Source: Candidatus Sericytochromatia bacterium (lineage in GTDB: Bacteria > Cyanobacteriota > Sericytochromatia > S15B-MN24 > JAQBPE01). From it: a stretch of 37,993 nucleotides of DNA. The stretch covers positions 1 through 37,993 of the forward strand of contig JAYKJB010000019.1 in assembly GCA_035285325.1 (NCBI GenBank), written 5' to 3'. A model generated the notes under the pieces. That model was not told the origin of the DNA, searched no databases, and saw nothing but the letters and a program-made list of their open reading frames with translations. The translations under genes and the position numbers were made by a program. The stretch's first letter is position 1; each line of letters opens with the position of its first letter. This document shows positions 1 through 9,085 of the stretch, in pieces.

Positions 1-890
1 GCGATGCCACGGACCGAGTTGCCGCGGGAGTCCAGCCGCGGCGAGAACACGGCGAGCCCCCAGCGACCCGGCACCACGGCGATGATGCCGCCGCCGACGC
101 CGCTCTTGGCGGGGAGACCCACGCGATAGACCCATTCGCCGGAGTAATCGTACATGCCGCAGGTGTACATCACGCTGAGAATGTCCTTGATGTGATTGGG
201 CTGGACGGCGCGCACGCCCGTCAGCGGGTTGATGCCCTGGTTGGCCAGGGTGGCGGCCATGACCGCGAGATCGCGACAGGTGACCATGATGGCGCACTGC
301 TGGAAATACAGGTCGAGCGCCTCATCGACCTGGGCGTCGATCATGCCGAAGTTCAGCATCAGATGGGCGATCGCCCGGTTCCGATGCCCGGTCGTGCGCT
401 CCGACATGAACACGGACATGTCCACGTTCACGCGATGGCCGACGTAGCGCCCGAAGGTATCGAGCAGGCGGTTGAGGCGCTCGGTGGGGTTCTCCCCCGG
501 AATCAGGCTGGCCATGGCGATCGCCCCGGCGTTCACCATCGGGTTGTGGGGACGCTTGGAGCGTTCGTCCAGGGTAATGATTGAATTGAAGGCATCGCCG
601 GTCGGCTCCACCCCCACGCGGCGGTTCACGAAGTCCCGGCCGTGGTCGTCGAGACCCAGGCCGTAGACGAAGGGCTTCGAGATCGACTGGATCGTGAAGA
701 GCTGGTCGACCTCCCCCACCCCGCAGAGCTGCCCCTCGGCGTTGCAGGCCACGATGGCGAAGCCATCGGGGTCGACCTTGGCCAGCTCTGGAATGTAGGC
801 GGGGACCTGCCCCTCCCGCAAGTCGCGGAACTCGACGAGCAATTCGCTCAGGGCGGCTTGAAGCTGCTGGGGATCGGGCGGTAGGGGCAC
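1..890 (-). CDS. glsA: Glutaminase, partial (C-terminus runs off the left edge)
   Basis: Serine-dependent glutaminase that hydrolyses L-glutamine to glutamate and ammonia in the cytoplasm. The minus-strand translation shows the family's Ser-x-x-Lys catalytic motif as QSISKPF (Ser69, Lys72 counting from the chosen start) and the conserved block [11 protein letters not shown]. Near the window edge it reads [16 protein letters not shown], which is typical of the last part of these roughly 310-residue enzymes, so only a short C-terminal tail is missing. I chose the GTG at 888-890, which has a GAGAG purine stretch just upstream; no ATG gives a better fit, so the exact start is uncertain. The gene is divergent from the histidine kinase at 1060. 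The family and the motifs are clear; a role in nitrogen metabolism or acid resistance is family knowledge, not visible here. Confidence 0.92.
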   Translation of the reverse strand, partial: MPLPPDPQQLQAALSELLVEFRDLREGQVPAYIPELAKVDPDGFAIVACNAEGQLCGVGEVDQLFTIQSISKPFVYGLGLDDHGRDFVNRRVGVEPTGDAFNSIITLDERSKRPHNPMVNAGAIAMASLIPGENPTERLNRLLDTFGRYVGHRVNVDMSVFMSERTTGHRNRAIAHLMLNFGMIDAQVDEALDLYFQQCAIMVTCRDLAVMAATLANQGINPLTGVRAVQPNHIKDILSVMYTCGMYDYSGEWVYRVGLPAKSGVGGGIIAVVPGRWGLAVFSPRLDSRGNSVRGI

Positions 891-1059
891 GGCGTCTCTC
901 GCGGGCGGGGGCGTTCGCTTCAGCCGGAAGCGCCTGTCTCGTTGTACCCGCCCAGCAGGGCCGATGGCCCGCCCAGCGGGATTGGCACGCTTCGGCCCTT
1001 CCCCCGCTGAGGCCCGCTGGCCGCTTTGTGTCTGGCCGCGCCGGTGCCAGGATCGCCCC

Positions 1060-2418
1060 ATGCGTGACCCAGCGAAGACAAAGCGTTCGGCGAGGCCTCG
1101 TGGACTTCCAAGGAGTGGCAACGGGGCCGGCGAGCCGCCGTCCAACGGGGCAACCGCCAGCCCGGACCTGGCCCAGTTCGCGGCGCACCACGGAGCCCGG
1201 CTGCTGGCCGGGACGCCGGCACAGAGCAGGCGAGAGGGCAAGGCGCTGCGAGAAGAGGTGGCCCGCTTCAGGCTCGACATCGACCAGCGACTACGCAATC
1301 TGGCGCGTCAGCGCCTCCGCAGCGAACGCATCGTGGAGGCCTTGCCGGTGGCGATCGCCTATCTCGGGCGCGATCTGGTCTGCACCTGGGTGAACGAGGC
1401 CTTCGTGCGCATGGCTCAGCGACCGCGCCACCATCTGATCGGCCAATCGCTGCAGGCGGTCTTCCCTGAGGCACCTCCCAAGCTGGGCCAATCCCTCAAG
1501 AACCTTTTCAGAACCAAAAAGACCGACACGCCTCTGCAACTTCCCTTTGTCCACGTCGTGCCCGGGAAATCCAGCCCCCGTCACTGGGATGTTCTGGCCT
1601 TGCCGGTGTTGGGGGAAGACGCGCAGATCGAGGGCATCGTGCTGGCGATCGAGGTGACGACGCGCGTCGAGAGTGAACAGGCGCAGGCGGTCCGGATCGC
1701 CAAGCTCACCGAACTCGACCGCCTGAAGGGCGACTTCATCAGCATGGTGTCGCACGAACTGCGCACGCCCTTGTCGGCGATCGCCGGCTACGCCGAGTTT
1801 CTGGAGGAAGAGACCAACGGTGCACTGACGCCTGCCCAGCGCGGCTACGTGCAGGCGATCCAGACCGCGGAAGCCCGCATTCGCGGGATCGTGGATGACC
1901 TGCTCGACTTCGCCCGCATCGAGGCAGGCACCTTTCAGGTGGAGGTTCGCCCGGTGGATCTGCTGGAGGTCGTCGGGCACGCGCTGCTCTTGCTCCTGCC
2001 GGCGGGCCAGGCCGGACGGGTCAGCACCTCGCTGGGCGAGAATCCGCCGGCCCTGCAGGTCATGGCGGACCCTTCGCGGCTGCTGCAGGTGCTGCTCAAT
2101 GTGATGGGCAACGCGATCAAGTTCACGCCGCCGGGTGGCGCCGTCAGTGTGAGCGTGGAGCGTCACGGCGAAGACGCCTGGGTGGCGGTGCATGACACCG
2201 GCATCGGCATCCCTACCGCCGCGCTGCCGCACGTCTTCGACCGCTTCTATCAGGTGGATTCCAGCAGCACGCGGGCGCGCGGCGGGGTGGGGCTCGGGCT
2301 GGCGATCGCCCGCTCCCAGATCGAGCGCCAGGGGGGCCAGATGGGCGTCGACAGCGAGATCGGGCGGGGCACAACACCCTGGTTCACGCTGCCGCTTCAG
2401 CCTCCCGCTGGCGATTGA
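1060..2418 (+). CDS. Soluble PAS-domain sensor histidine kinase
   Basis: Two-component sensor kinase of 452 residues. After a basic, low-complexity N-terminus (about 1-60) and a helical stretch comes a PAS-like sensor domain (about 88-200). The dimerisation and phosphoacceptor domain carries [14 protein letters not shown] with His232. The ATPase domain shows an N box ([14 protein letters not shown]), G1 (DTGIGIP), F box (VFDRFYQ) and G2 ([10 protein letters not shown]). No transmembrane helix or signal peptide is visible, so it should sense a cytoplasmic cue. The ATG at 1060 is preceded by AGGA at good spacing; an earlier in-frame ATG at 964 would add 32 poorly conserved residues and has no ribosome binding site. 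No response regulator lies next to it, so its partner is unknown. Confidence 0.9.
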   Translation: MRDPAKTKRSARPRGLPRSGNGAGEPPSNGATASPDLAQFAAHHGARLLAGTPAQSRREGKALREEVARFRLDIDQRLRNLARQRLRSERIVEALPVAIAYLGRDLVCTWVNEAFVRMAQRPRHHLIGQSLQAVFPEAPPKLGQSLKNLFRTKKTDTPLQLPFVHVVPGKSSPRHWDVLALPVLGEDAQIEGIVLAIEVTTRVESEQAQAVRIAKLTELDRLKGDFISMVSHELRTPLSAIAGYAEFLEEETNGALTPAQRGYVQAIQTAEARIRGIVDDLLDFARIEAGTFQVEVRPVDLLEVVGHALLLLLPAGQAGRVSTSLGENPPALQVMADPSRLLQVLLNVMGNAIKFTPPGGAVSVSVERHGEDAWVAVHDTGIGIPTAALPHVFDRFYQVDSSSTRARGGVGLGLAIARSQIERQGGQMGVDSEIGRGTTPWFTLPLQPPAGD

Positions 2419-2469
2419 GGCGCCCTGCCCGCCCCTGCGCTGTCGCCACAGGGCGCCTGAGCCGCGCAG

Positions 2470-3729
2470 CTAGGCTGCGAGGCCTGCGGGCCAGCGCCGC
2501 AGCGGTCCGACCACCGTGGTGTGTAGCCCCTCGGGCCCCAGCAAGCGGGCGGCCATGGCGGCGACGGCCGCCGGGGTCACCGCGTCGATCGCGGCCAGCA
2601 TCTCGTCCATGCCCAGCTCTCGCCCGAAATACAGCTCGTCCTGTGCGACGCGCATCATGCGGTGCCTGGGGACCTCCAGGGCCAGCTTGAGGCTCCCTTT
2701 CAGCTGGCGCTGAGCCTGCTGCAGCTCGGCCTCGCCGACCTCGCCCTGGGCCAGCTGGTCGAAGGTCTCCCGGATCAGGCCCAGCACGGTCGGAAGGTGC
2801 TTTGGGCTCATTCCGGCGTTGATCGCGAACAGCCCCCCAGCCCGAAACAGCGATTCGCCGCTGCCGATGGCATAGACCAGCCCGCGCTTCTCCCGCACCT
2901 CCTGAAACAGGCGGCTGCTCATCCCGCCGCCCACCACCGCATTCAGCACGGCCAGGGTGTAGCGGTCCGGGTCGGTGATCGCCAGGGCCGGGGCGGCCAC
3001 CACGAGCTGGGCCTGTTCGACGTCCCGGTAGCGCAGCGTGCGCCCGCCCTGGGAGACCAGCTCGGGGGAGAGCTTGGGCACCCCGACCGCGGGCAAAGCT
3101 TGCAGCGCCTGCGCCAGCTGGGCCAGGGTGCGGTCTCGCTCGAACTGGCCGGAGATCGCGACCACCAGACGGTTGGCGGTGTAGTGCTGCGCCATGAAGT
3201 CCTGCAGTTTGCGGCGGGACAGCTGGCGCACGCTGGCGGCCGTCCCCGTGACCGGTCGGCCGAGCGCGTGGGTCGGCCAGAATTTGGCGTAGGTCAGTTC
3301 CTGCGCGAGGTCGTCCGGCGTGTCCTCGTACATCTTGATCTCTTCGATCACCACGGCCTTTTCCCGCCGGAGTTCACCGGGGTCGAGCACGGAGGCGACC
3401 AGCATGTCCGCCAGCACGTCCAGCGCTTCGGGCACGTCCTCTGCCGGCACGCGGGCGTGAAAACAGGTGTGCTCCTTGTCCGTGAAGGCATTCAGGGAGC
3501 CGCCCGTCACCTCCAAGGCCTGGGCAATCTGCAAGGCGCTGCGCCGAGCGGTGCCCTTGAAGAGCATGTGCTCGAGGAAATGACAGGCGCCTTCGAGCCC
3601 GGCGGGCTCATCGCAGCTGCCGGTGTCCAGCCAGAAGCCGATCGCGGCGGAGCGCGCCTGCGGCATCCAGTCGAGTAAAACGCGCACCCCGTTGGGGAGC
3701 GTGACCTTGCTTACGGGCGCGTCTTGCAT
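2470..3729 (-). CDS. M16 family zinc metallopeptidase (processing-peptidase type)
   Basis: A 419-residue inverzincin. The inverted zinc motif HxxEH is present as [10 protein letters not shown] (His50, Glu53, His54), and the distal zinc-ligand glutamate lies about 76 residues later in [11 protein letters not shown] (Glu129/Glu130). The second, inactive half-domain typical of the family follows (residues about 220-410, with [18 protein letters not shown]). The start at 3729 is supported by GAGAGGGA upstream; an upstream in-frame ATG at 3846 would add 39 residues that look like noncoding sequence. It lies directly downstream of pnp on the same strand, the arrangement seen in many bacteria (rpsO-pnp-M16, as for mlpA in Bacillus). 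The substrate is unknown; family members degrade or process small peptides. Confidence 0.92.
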   Translation of the reverse strand: MQDAPVSKVTLPNGVRVLLDWMPQARSAAIGFWLDTGSCDEPAGLEGACHFLEHMLFKGTARRSALQIAQALEVTGGSLNAFTDKEHTCFHARVPAEDVPEALDVLADMLVASVLDPGELRREKAVVIEEIKMYEDTPDDLAQELTYAKFWPTHALGRPVTGTAASVRQLSRRKLQDFMAQHYTANRLVVAISGQFERDRTLAQLAQALQALPAVGVPKLSPELVSQGGRTLRYRDVEQAQLVVAAPALAITDPDRYTLAVLNAVVGGGMSSRLFQEVREKRGLVYAIGSGESLFRAGGLFAINAGMSPKHLPTVLGLIRETFDQLAQGEVGEAELQQAQRQLKGSLKLALEVPRHRMMRVAQDELYFGRELGMDEMLAAIDAVTPAAVAAMAARLLGPEGLHTTVVGPLRRWPAGLAA

Positions 3730-3775
3730 GGCTTCCCTCTCTGCGGGCGGGGGCGATCGCCCGATGGTCCCATGA

Positions 3776-3811
3776 AACGAGGTCCCGGATTGACCCACCC
3801 GGGACCTCGTT
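3776..3811 (-). terminator. Perfect 13-bp hairpin between pnp and the M16 peptidase gene
   Basis: AACGAGGTCCCGG and its exact reverse complement flank a 10-base loop. The hairpin lies in the 152-bp gap after pnp and before the peptidase start. In the transcribed (minus) direction it is followed only by TTCATGG, so it may be a weak terminator or attenuator, or an mRNA-stabilising stem, rather than a full stop. Confidence 0.55.
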
Positions 3812-3881
3812 GGCTGGTTGATGGGCTTCCGAGGGCCGACCGACATCCAAGGGCGCCGGTCGGCTGCCCGGTCTCACCGGT

Positions 3882-6056
3882 TCAGGCCTGCGGTTGGATC
3901 GAGGCCGCCTCTTCGGGCGTGACACCCTTGCGGGTCAGGTTCACGCGGCCCTGCGCGTCGACCTCCACCACCTTGACGATGATCTCGTCGCCGATGTTGA
4001 CCTCATCTTCGACCTTGGCCACCCGTTGCGGCGCCAGCTGCGAGATGTGGACCAAGCCGTCCTTGCCCGGGAACAGTTCGACGAAGGCGCCGAAGTTCAG
4101 GATGCGGACGACCTTGCCCAGGTAGATACCACCCGGTTCCACCTCGCGGGTGTGCTTTTCGACCCACTGGCGGGCCTTCAGCATCATCGCGCCGTCGCTG
4201 GACATGATGGTCACCAGGCCCGTGTCGTCGATGTCGATCTTGGCCTGGGTTTCCTCGGTGATCTTGCGGATGTTCTTGCCGCCGGGACCGATCAGGGTGC
4301 CGATGTACTCGGGGTTGATCTTGATGGTGGCCATACGCGGCGCGTAGGGGCTCATCTCGCCGGGGGCGGAGATGACGGCGTTCATCACGTCGAGGATCTC
4401 CAGGCGGCCCTTGCGCGCTTGCTCCAGCGCGACCTGCATGACTTCGATCTCGATCCCGGTGATCTTGATGTCCATCTGCAGGGCGGTGATGCCGCGGTCG
4501 GTGCCCGTGACCTTGAAGTCCATATCACCCAGGTGGTCTTCGATGCCCTGGATGTCCGTCAGGATCGCGAAGCGCTCGCCTTCCTTGATCAGACCCATCG
4601 CAACGCCCGCCACCGGCCGCTTGAGCGGCACGCCGCCGTGCAGCATGGCCAGGGTCGACCCGCAGGTGGAGGCCATCGACGAGGAGCCGTTGGATTCCAA
4701 CACTTCGGAGACCAGGCGGATGGTGTAAGGGAACTCGACCGCTTCCGGCAACACAGGCTTGAGCGCGCGCTCCGCCAGGGCGCCGTGGCCGATTTCCCGG
4801 CGACCGGCCCCGCGGTTCGGGCGCACTTCACCGACCGAGTAGCCGGGGAAGTTGTAGTGGTGCATGTAGCGGCGGGAGACTTCCGGGTCGATCGTGTCGA
4901 TCTTCTGGGCATCGCCGGGCGAACCCAGCGTCAACACGGTGCAGACCTGGGTCTGACCACGCTGGAACAGCCCCGACCCGTGCGCCCGCGGCACCAGGCC
5001 CGTCTCGACGTACATGGGGCGGATCTCGTCCAGCTTGCGGCCGTCGACGCGGATGCCCTTCTCGGTGACGAGCTTGCGGAAGACGTCTTCTTCCAGGTGC
5101 TCGACGGCCTTCTTGGCGTCCTTGGGAGCCGCGGCCAGCAGCTTGCCGATCGCGTTGCTCTCGGGCAGGGCCAGGAGTTCTTCCACCAGCGCCGCCTTGC
5201 AGGCCTCGATCGCATCCTGACGCGCGAGCTTGTCGGGGTTGCTCATGGCTTCCGTCAGCTTCTTGGCGCCGAGCTTGTTGACGTGCGCCACCAGTTCAGG
5301 CGCCAGGCCCGTGACGTTCACGGCCAGCTTGGCCTTGCCGGCCACGGCGTGCATCTTGTTGGTCCACTCACACAGCTTGCGGATCGCGCTGTGAGCGAGC
5401 TCGAGCGCTTCCAGGACCTCGGCCTCGGGCACTTCCTTCATGCCGGCCTCGACCATCATGATGGCGTCATTGGTGCCGGCCACCACCAGGTCGATGTCCG
5501 ACTCAGATTCCTGCGAGTAGGTCGGGTTGAGCACCCATTTGCCATTGACGCGTCCCACCCGCACACCGGCGAACGGCCCCGCGAAGGGGATGCTGGAGAG
5601 CGTCAACGCCACACCGGCGCCCAGGATACCGAGCACGTCCGGCTGGTTTTCCTTGTCGCTCGACAGCACGGTGACCGTCACCTGGACGTCATTGCGATAG
5701 CCATCGGGGAACAGCGGACGGATGCCACGGTCGATCAGGCGCGAGTTCAGAATCGCACTCTCCGAAGCCCGGCCTTCCCGGCGCATGAAGCTGCCCGGGA
5801 TGCGACCCACGGCGTACATTTTCTGCTCGACGTCGACCAGCAGGGGGAAGAAGTCGATGCCTTCACGGGGCGACTTCGAGGCGGTCGCGGCGACCAGCAC
5901 CATCGTGCCGCCGCACTGCACCGTCACGGCGCAATTGGCTTGCTTGGCCAGCTTGCCCACCTCGATGGTGAGCTCCTTGTCGCCGAGGTTGGTCTTGAAC
6001 GTGTGGACCTCGGGCGCGGCGGTGGCGGGCGCCTTGGCTTTCTTGGTTGCGGACAT
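3882..6056 (-). CDS. pnp: Polyribonucleotide nucleotidyltransferase (PNPase)
   Basis: Phosphorolytic 3'-to-5' exoribonuclease of the mRNA decay machinery, 724 residues, within the usual 690-750 range. Two RNase PH-like domains are joined by a helical domain. The second carries FKVTGT and ALQMDIK, part of the catalytic acidic patch. They are followed by a KH domain (about 563-625, with [12 protein letters not shown]) and an S1 domain (about 635-705, with [20 protein letters not shown]). The N-terminus has a short Lys/Ala/Thr-rich extension before the first RNase PH fold. The ATG at 6056 has GGAAGG somewhat far upstream. It follows rpsO with a terminator-like hairpin between, so read-through from rpsO or a separate promoter is needed. 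Confidence 0.98.
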   Translation of the reverse strand: MSATKKAKAPATAAPEVHTFKTNLGDKELTIEVGKLAKQANCAVTVQCGGTMVLVAATASKSPREGIDFFPLLVDVEQKMYAVGRIPGSFMRREGRASESAILNSRLIDRGIRPLFPDGYRNDVQVTVTVLSSDKENQPDVLGILGAGVALTLSSIPFAGPFAGVRVGRVNGKWVLNPTYSQESESDIDLVVAGTNDAIMMVEAGMKEVPEAEVLEALELAHSAIRKLCEWTNKMHAVAGKAKLAVNVTGLAPELVAHVNKLGAKKLTEAMSNPDKLARQDAIEACKAALVEELLALPESNAIGKLLAAAPKDAKKAVEHLEEDVFRKLVTEKGIRVDGRKLDEIRPMYVETGLVPRAHGSGLFQRGQTQVCTVLTLGSPGDAQKIDTIDPEVSRRYMHHYNFPGYSVGEVRPNRGAGRREIGHGALAERALKPVLPEAVEFPYTIRLVSEVLESNGSSSMASTCGSTLAMLHGGVPLKRPVAGVAMGLIKEGERFAILTDIQGIEDHLGDMDFKVTGTDRGITALQMDIKITGIEIEVMQVALEQARKGRLEILDVMNAVISAPGEMSPYAPRMATIKINPEYIGTLIGPGGKNIRKITEETQAKIDIDDTGLVTIMSSDGAMMLKARQWVEKHTREVEPGGIYLGKVVRILNFGAFVELFPGKDGLVHISQLAPQRVAKVEDEVNIGDEIIVKVVEVDAQGRVNLTRKGVTPEEAASIQPQA

Positions 6057-6136
6057 GCGTTTTTACTACTGCCTTCCATCTCGGGGCGGCGGTCTGCCGC
6101 CCACTGCCTACAAAAAAGTTTCCGTTTTTACGAAAG

Positions 6137-6159
6137 AGAGGCGGGAATATCCCGCCTCT
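6137..6159 (-). terminator. Terminator/attenuator hairpin after rpsO
   Basis: AGAGGCGGGA and its exact reverse complement enclose an ATA loop. On the minus strand the stem is followed by a pyrimidine-rich CTTTCGT and, a little further on, a run of six T. It sits between rpsO and pnp, where many bacteria have a leaky terminator or RNase III site controlling pnp; which of these applies here is not visible. Confidence 0.65.
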
Positions 6160-6167
6160 TCCAGTGA

Positions 6168-6434
6168 CTACTTGCGAAGTCCGAGCTTTTCGATGATGGC
6201 GCGATAACGGGCCAGATCGGTCTTGTGCAGGTAGTTCAAGAGACGACGGCGACGGCCGACCATCTTGAGCAACCCACGACGGGTCGAGAAGTCCTTCTTG
6301 TTGGCGTTCAGGTGACCCGTCAGGTTCTGGATCCGCTCGGTCAGAAGGGCGATCTGAACTTCGGGAGAACCCGTGTCCAACTCGCTAGCGCGGTGCTCGG
6401 CGATCAGCGATTGCTTTTTCTCTTTGGTGATCAT
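6168..6434 (-). CDS. rpsO: 30S ribosomal protein S15
   Basis: Primary 16S rRNA-binding protein of the small-subunit platform. It has 88 residues, matching the family length of 88-89. The start [11 protein letters not shown] and the signature blocks [30 protein letters not shown] and RRRRLLNYL are all present. The ATG at 6434 has GAGGAG upstream at suitable spacing; the 37 further in-frame codons upstream belong to the leader, not to the protein. Together with pnp downstream it forms the widely conserved rpsO-pnp block. Confidence 0.98.
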   Translation of the reverse strand: MITKEKKQSLIAEHRASELDTGSPEVQIALLTERIQNLTGHLNANKKDFSTRRGLLKMVGRRRRLLNYLHKTDLARYRAIIEKLGLRK

Positions 6435-6560
6435 GGGGAATCGACTCCTCGACACGTGACGCCGCGCGGTCACAGATGCTTGTCTGTGGACGAAGGCGTC
6501 CGTCATGGGCGGCCACGGTGAAGTGAGCTCGCCGGGGGCTGGCACCGCCAGGGTGCCTCA
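6435..6560 (-). promoter_or_regulatory. Structured 5' leader of rpsO (candidate S15 autoregulatory leader)
   Basis: The roughly 125 nt between the predicted promoter and the S15 start fold into several short perfect stems: GGCACC/GGTGCC (6541-6557), GGACG/CGTCC (6488-6501), ACAGA/TCTGT (6472-6487) and GTGAC/GTCAC (6456-6473). The last two overlap and cannot form together. The GTGAC stem ends 5 bases from the GAGGAG ribosome binding site. S15 autoregulates through unrelated leader structures in several phyla; that this one does so is inference. Confidence 0.4.
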
Positions 6561-6566
6561 CGCAGC

Positions 6567-6596
6567 AGTGTACCACTTTCCGACAACTCGCCACAA
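6567..6596 (-). promoter_or_regulatory. Promoter for rpsO
   Basis: On the minus strand, TTGTGG is followed after 18 bases by TACACT, and the -10 is preceded by TGG (extended -10). Transcription would start near 6560. Confidence 0.5.
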
Positions 6597-6725
6597 TCAA
6601 ATTTTAACCCGTGCCCGCTCGAAGACCTCCCTGGCGTCGTGAGGCGTCATCTACCGGGCGAAGACTTGAGGGGTGCTCTAGAATGGTCCCGTCGGTAGCC
6701 CCATAGCGAAACGGAGAAGCCCATC

Positions 6726-7070
6726 GTGCGTCGAGCCATACTTGCGGTCGGATTGTGGGCGCTGCTGGGAGGAACCGGGGAGGCGGCCGAGGGGCTACCC
6801 AATCCCATGGAGCAGGCTGCCACCCGGGTGCAGGGCTACCTTCAGAGCGTGCCTGGTCTGCCCAAGAACATCCTGGTGGTCCCGGCCACGGGGGAGGTCC
6901 TCTGGCCTGGCTCGCCGCCCAGCGCCAACGAACGGGCCGAGGTCTGGGTGGTGGTTCCACGCGACAAGCCGGACGCCAAGCCGTTGATGATGTTCGCGGT
7001 GCGACCGGCCACCGGCGAGGTGTATGCCATGTTCCTGTCCGACCTGAAGACGCATCCACGCTACCGGTGA
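6726..7070 (+). CDS. Small exported protein of unknown function
   Basis: I do not recognise this 114-residue protein. The N-terminus is a clear Sec signal peptide: two arginines, a hydrophobic core (AILAVGLWALLGG) and a likely cleavage site near GEAA. The mature part is about 93 residues, has no cysteine, and contains VVPATGEVLWPG and, later, VRPATGEVYAMF, which look like two copies of one short beta element. The GTG start at 6726 has GGAGAAG upstream; a TAGAAT hexamer at 6679 may be its -10, but no convincing -35 accompanies it. It stands alone between the divergent rpsO and the convergent LON-domain gene. A periplasmic location is inferred from the signal peptide. Confidence 0.7.
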   Translation: MRRAILAVGLWALLGGTGEAAEGLPNPMEQAATRVQGYLQSVPGLPKNILVVPATGEVLWPGSPPSANERAEVWVVVPRDKPDAKPLMMFAVRPATGEVYAMFLSDLKTHPRYR

Positions 7071-7140
7071 GGGGGGACGTCTTCACGCGGGCGCTTGGGG
7101 CCGGACAGCGCTCCCTCGACGCGTGACTGGGGCGCCGCTA

Positions 7141-7812
7141 TCAGTTCAGGGAGAGGCGGAAGCCCCTGTAAAAGAAGTCGCCGCGGCTGCGACCGCGAGC
7201 CAGGAAGGCCTCGATCCGGTCATTTTCTTTCCGCACGATGGCGAGCACCTTGCGCAGACGTTCCTGCACGTCCACCGTTTCGAGCAGGGCCTGCTTGCGC
7301 TCGTGGTCGACCTGCGCGGAGGCGGCCATCAGGTAAGAGAGATCGATCGGCGAGAGCGGCTCGTCCGGGAGCGAGATCGTCACGTTGGTGACGGCAGACA
7401 GGCCTTTCAGGTAGGACTCCAACGCTTCGGAGGCATCCGCCATCAGGTCCGTATCGACGGGGGCGCTGGGATCGCCCTCGTCGATGTCGTCGACCAGGGC
7501 TTGCTGATACGGCTCCCCCTCGACGCGTTCGAGCGTCCGAAAACGACGCACGCCAACGGCGACGATCATCATCTGCCCGTCGGGCAACATCTCGTGGCGC
7601 GTGATCTCTGCGACGGTGCCGACCTCGTGGGGCGTCGCCGGTGTTCCCGCTTCCTCGCCTTCGCGGATCATCACCACGCCGAACTGGCGATCGGCGGCCA
7701 GCAAACGGCTCACCATCAGACGGTAGCGGGGCTCGAAGATCCGGAGGGGCAAGACCATCCCCGGAAAGAGCACCACGTTCAGCGGAAACAACGGGATGAT
7801 GCGCGGATCCAT
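7141..7812 (-). CDS. LON substrate-binding-domain protein (no protease part)
   Basis: A 223-residue stand-alone relative of the N-terminal domain of Lon protease. It opens with IPLFPLNVVLFPGMVLPLRI and then FEPRYRLMV, the hallmark of the domain, followed by the beta-barrel half (about 1-115, with GVVMIREG and VGTVAEI) and a helical half (about 120-215). No AAA ATPase or Ser-Lys protease domain follows. Such proteins are widespread in cyanobacteria and proteobacteria, and their job is poorly known; substrate recognition or adaptor roles are suggested by homology only. The ATG start at 7812 is preceded by an AT-poor stretch with a candidate TACGAT -10. Confidence 0.9.
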   Translation of the reverse strand: MDPRIIPLFPLNVVLFPGMVLPLRIFEPRYRLMVSRLLAADRQFGVVMIREGEEAGTPATPHEVGTVAEITRHEMLPDGQMMIVAVGVRRFRTLERVEGEPYQQALVDDIDEGDPSAPVDTDLMADASEALESYLKGLSAVTNVTISLPDEPLSPIDLSYLMAASAQVDHERKQALLETVDVQERLRKVLAIVRKENDRIEAFLARGRSRGDFFYRGFRLSLN

Positions 7813-7839
7813 GGAGATCCCCCTCGAGCCAGCGAGCGT

Positions 7840-7870
7840 ATCGTAGCGGATGAACCCCCTGAACGTCCAA
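7840..7870 (-). promoter_or_regulatory. Candidate promoter of the LON-domain gene
   Basis: On the minus strand, TTGGAC and TACGAT are separated by 19 bases, about 30 bases upstream of the ATG. The spacing is long, so support is modest. Confidence 0.3.
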
Positions 7871-7958
7871 TCGAGGCCAGCCTCGCGACCCGTGACGACG
7901 CGTCCGTCGGGCGGGCGGCGTCACAGCCGGGTGCCAGTCGGCTGGGAACGCTGCCCCT

Positions 7959-8846
7959 TCAGCTCGGCCGAGTGGCCGTTACCAGCACCCATTCGCCCTG
8001 GTACTGGCTGTCCGCCAGGGCGAAGCCAGCCTCCAGCAAGGCCTCTTGCACCAACGACTCGCGGGCCCGGATGATCCCGGAGGCCAGCAAGGTCCCGCCG
8101 GGCCGGGTGCGCGCGTAGAGGTCGCTGGCGATCGGGGCGATCACCTCGGCCAGAATGTTGGCCACCACCACCTCCGCCTGACCCTTCAGCACGGTCACGT
8201 CGCCCACCAGCACCTCCAGGCGGTCAGCCACCTGATTGCGCTCGGCGTTCTCACGGGTCGCCTGCACGGCCACCGGGTCGATGTCACAGGCCACCACCTG
8301 GCGCGCTCCCAGCAACAAGGCGGCGATCGCCAAGATTCCGCTGCCCGTGCCCACGTCGAGAACCGCCGGGGCGTCGAGGTCCGCCAGCACCGCTTCGAGC
8401 CCGCGCATGCACAGCTGGGTGGTGGCGTGCGTGCCCGTGCCGAACGCCTGGGCCGGGTCGAGGTCGATGATGAGCTTGCCGGGGGTGTCGCAGGTTTCCC
8501 AGGACGGCTTGACCACCAGGCGATCGCCCACCTCGAGGGTGTGCCAGTGGCGCTTCCAGCTATGCTCCCAGTCTTCGGAGGGGACCAGACGAACTTCCAC
8601 CCGCCACGTCGCTCCGGGGAAGTGAGGGGCCAGCCCGCTCAGGCGCGCCTCCAGTTCCGCCCGCCAGTCCGCCAGTGTTTCCGGGGTGCCGGGCCGGTAC
8701 AGCTTGACGGCCAGTTCCGCGGGGACCGGGCCCTCGGCGGGAATCTCCGAGATGACGATGCCCTGGCCCCCGAGGTCTTGGAGGTGCCAGGCCAGGGACT
8801 CGGTCAGCAGCGGAGGGCTATGAACTGCAATTTCGGTGTAATCCAA
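7959..8846 (-). CDS. prmA: Ribosomal protein L11 methyltransferase
   Basis: SAM-dependent enzyme that trimethylates ribosomal protein L11. It has 295 residues, the family length. The N-terminal L11-recognition domain (about 1-80) is followed by a linker with EDWEHSWKRHW and then the class I methyltransferase fold. Motif I is LDVGTGSGILAIAA; upstream lies AFGTGTHATTQL, and VVANILAEVI matches the N-I-L motif IV. The start is a TTG at 8846 with AGGAG seven bases upstream; no ATG or GTG fits. It is divergent from the CofE-like gene. Confidence 0.95.
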   Translation of the reverse strand: MDYTEIAVHSPPLLTESLAWHLQDLGGQGIVISEIPAEGPVPAELAVKLYRPGTPETLADWRAELEARLSGLAPHFPGATWRVEVRLVPSEDWEHSWKRHWHTLEVGDRLVVKPSWETCDTPGKLIIDLDPAQAFGTGTHATTQLCMRGLEAVLADLDAPAVLDVGTGSGILAIAALLLGARQVVACDIDPVAVQATRENAERNQVADRLEVLVGDVTVLKGQAEVVVANILAEVIAPIASDLYARTRPGGTLLASGIIRARESLVQEALLEAGFALADSQYQGEWVLVTATRPS

Positions 8847-8974
8847 GGCGGGGCTCCTGAATGGAGAGGGGCGGGGGCCGGCATCGCGCAGTGGGCGCCA
8901 GGGAAGCGGTGACGGCCGTCATCCCAGTTGTACCGCCAATCGGCTTAAATAGCCATACGGCCAACATTGGAGGT

Positions 8975-9003
8975 TTGTCAGGGGCCTGCGCCTGGTCTAG
9001 AAT
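8975..9003 (+). promoter_or_regulatory. Sigma-70-type promoter of the CofE-like/GNAT pair
   Basis: TTGTCA and TAGAAT are separated by exactly 17 bases, 83 bases upstream of the ATG at 9086. This is one of the best -35/-10 matches in the window. Confidence 0.65.
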
Positions 9004-9013
9004 GAGGCATTCT
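8999..9013. promoter_or_regulatory. Operator-like palindrome overlapping the -10
   Basis: AGAATG and CATTCT form a perfect inverted repeat around AGG, covering most of the -10 and the expected transcription start. The position would suit a repressor. No regulator gene is adjacent, so its function is inferred from position only. Confidence 0.3.
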
Positions 9014-9085
9014 GGACCGTCGATGGCAGGGCCTGTCAGAACCACCCGCCAGAAGGCCGCGGCCTGCGCCGGTCGGAAAGGGAAC

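Noticed and set aside
322-1191. A 289-codon minus-strand frame over the glutaminase region
   Set aside because: It is in a different frame from the glutaminase, which shows SISK and [11 protein letters not shown]; this one is Arg/Pro-rich with no domain.
3894-6167. A 757-codon open frame antisense to pnp
   Set aside because: The protein is Asp/His/Arg/Leu-rich nonsense with no domain, and it lies exactly opposite an unmistakable PNPase. Long antisense frames are expected in GC-rich DNA.
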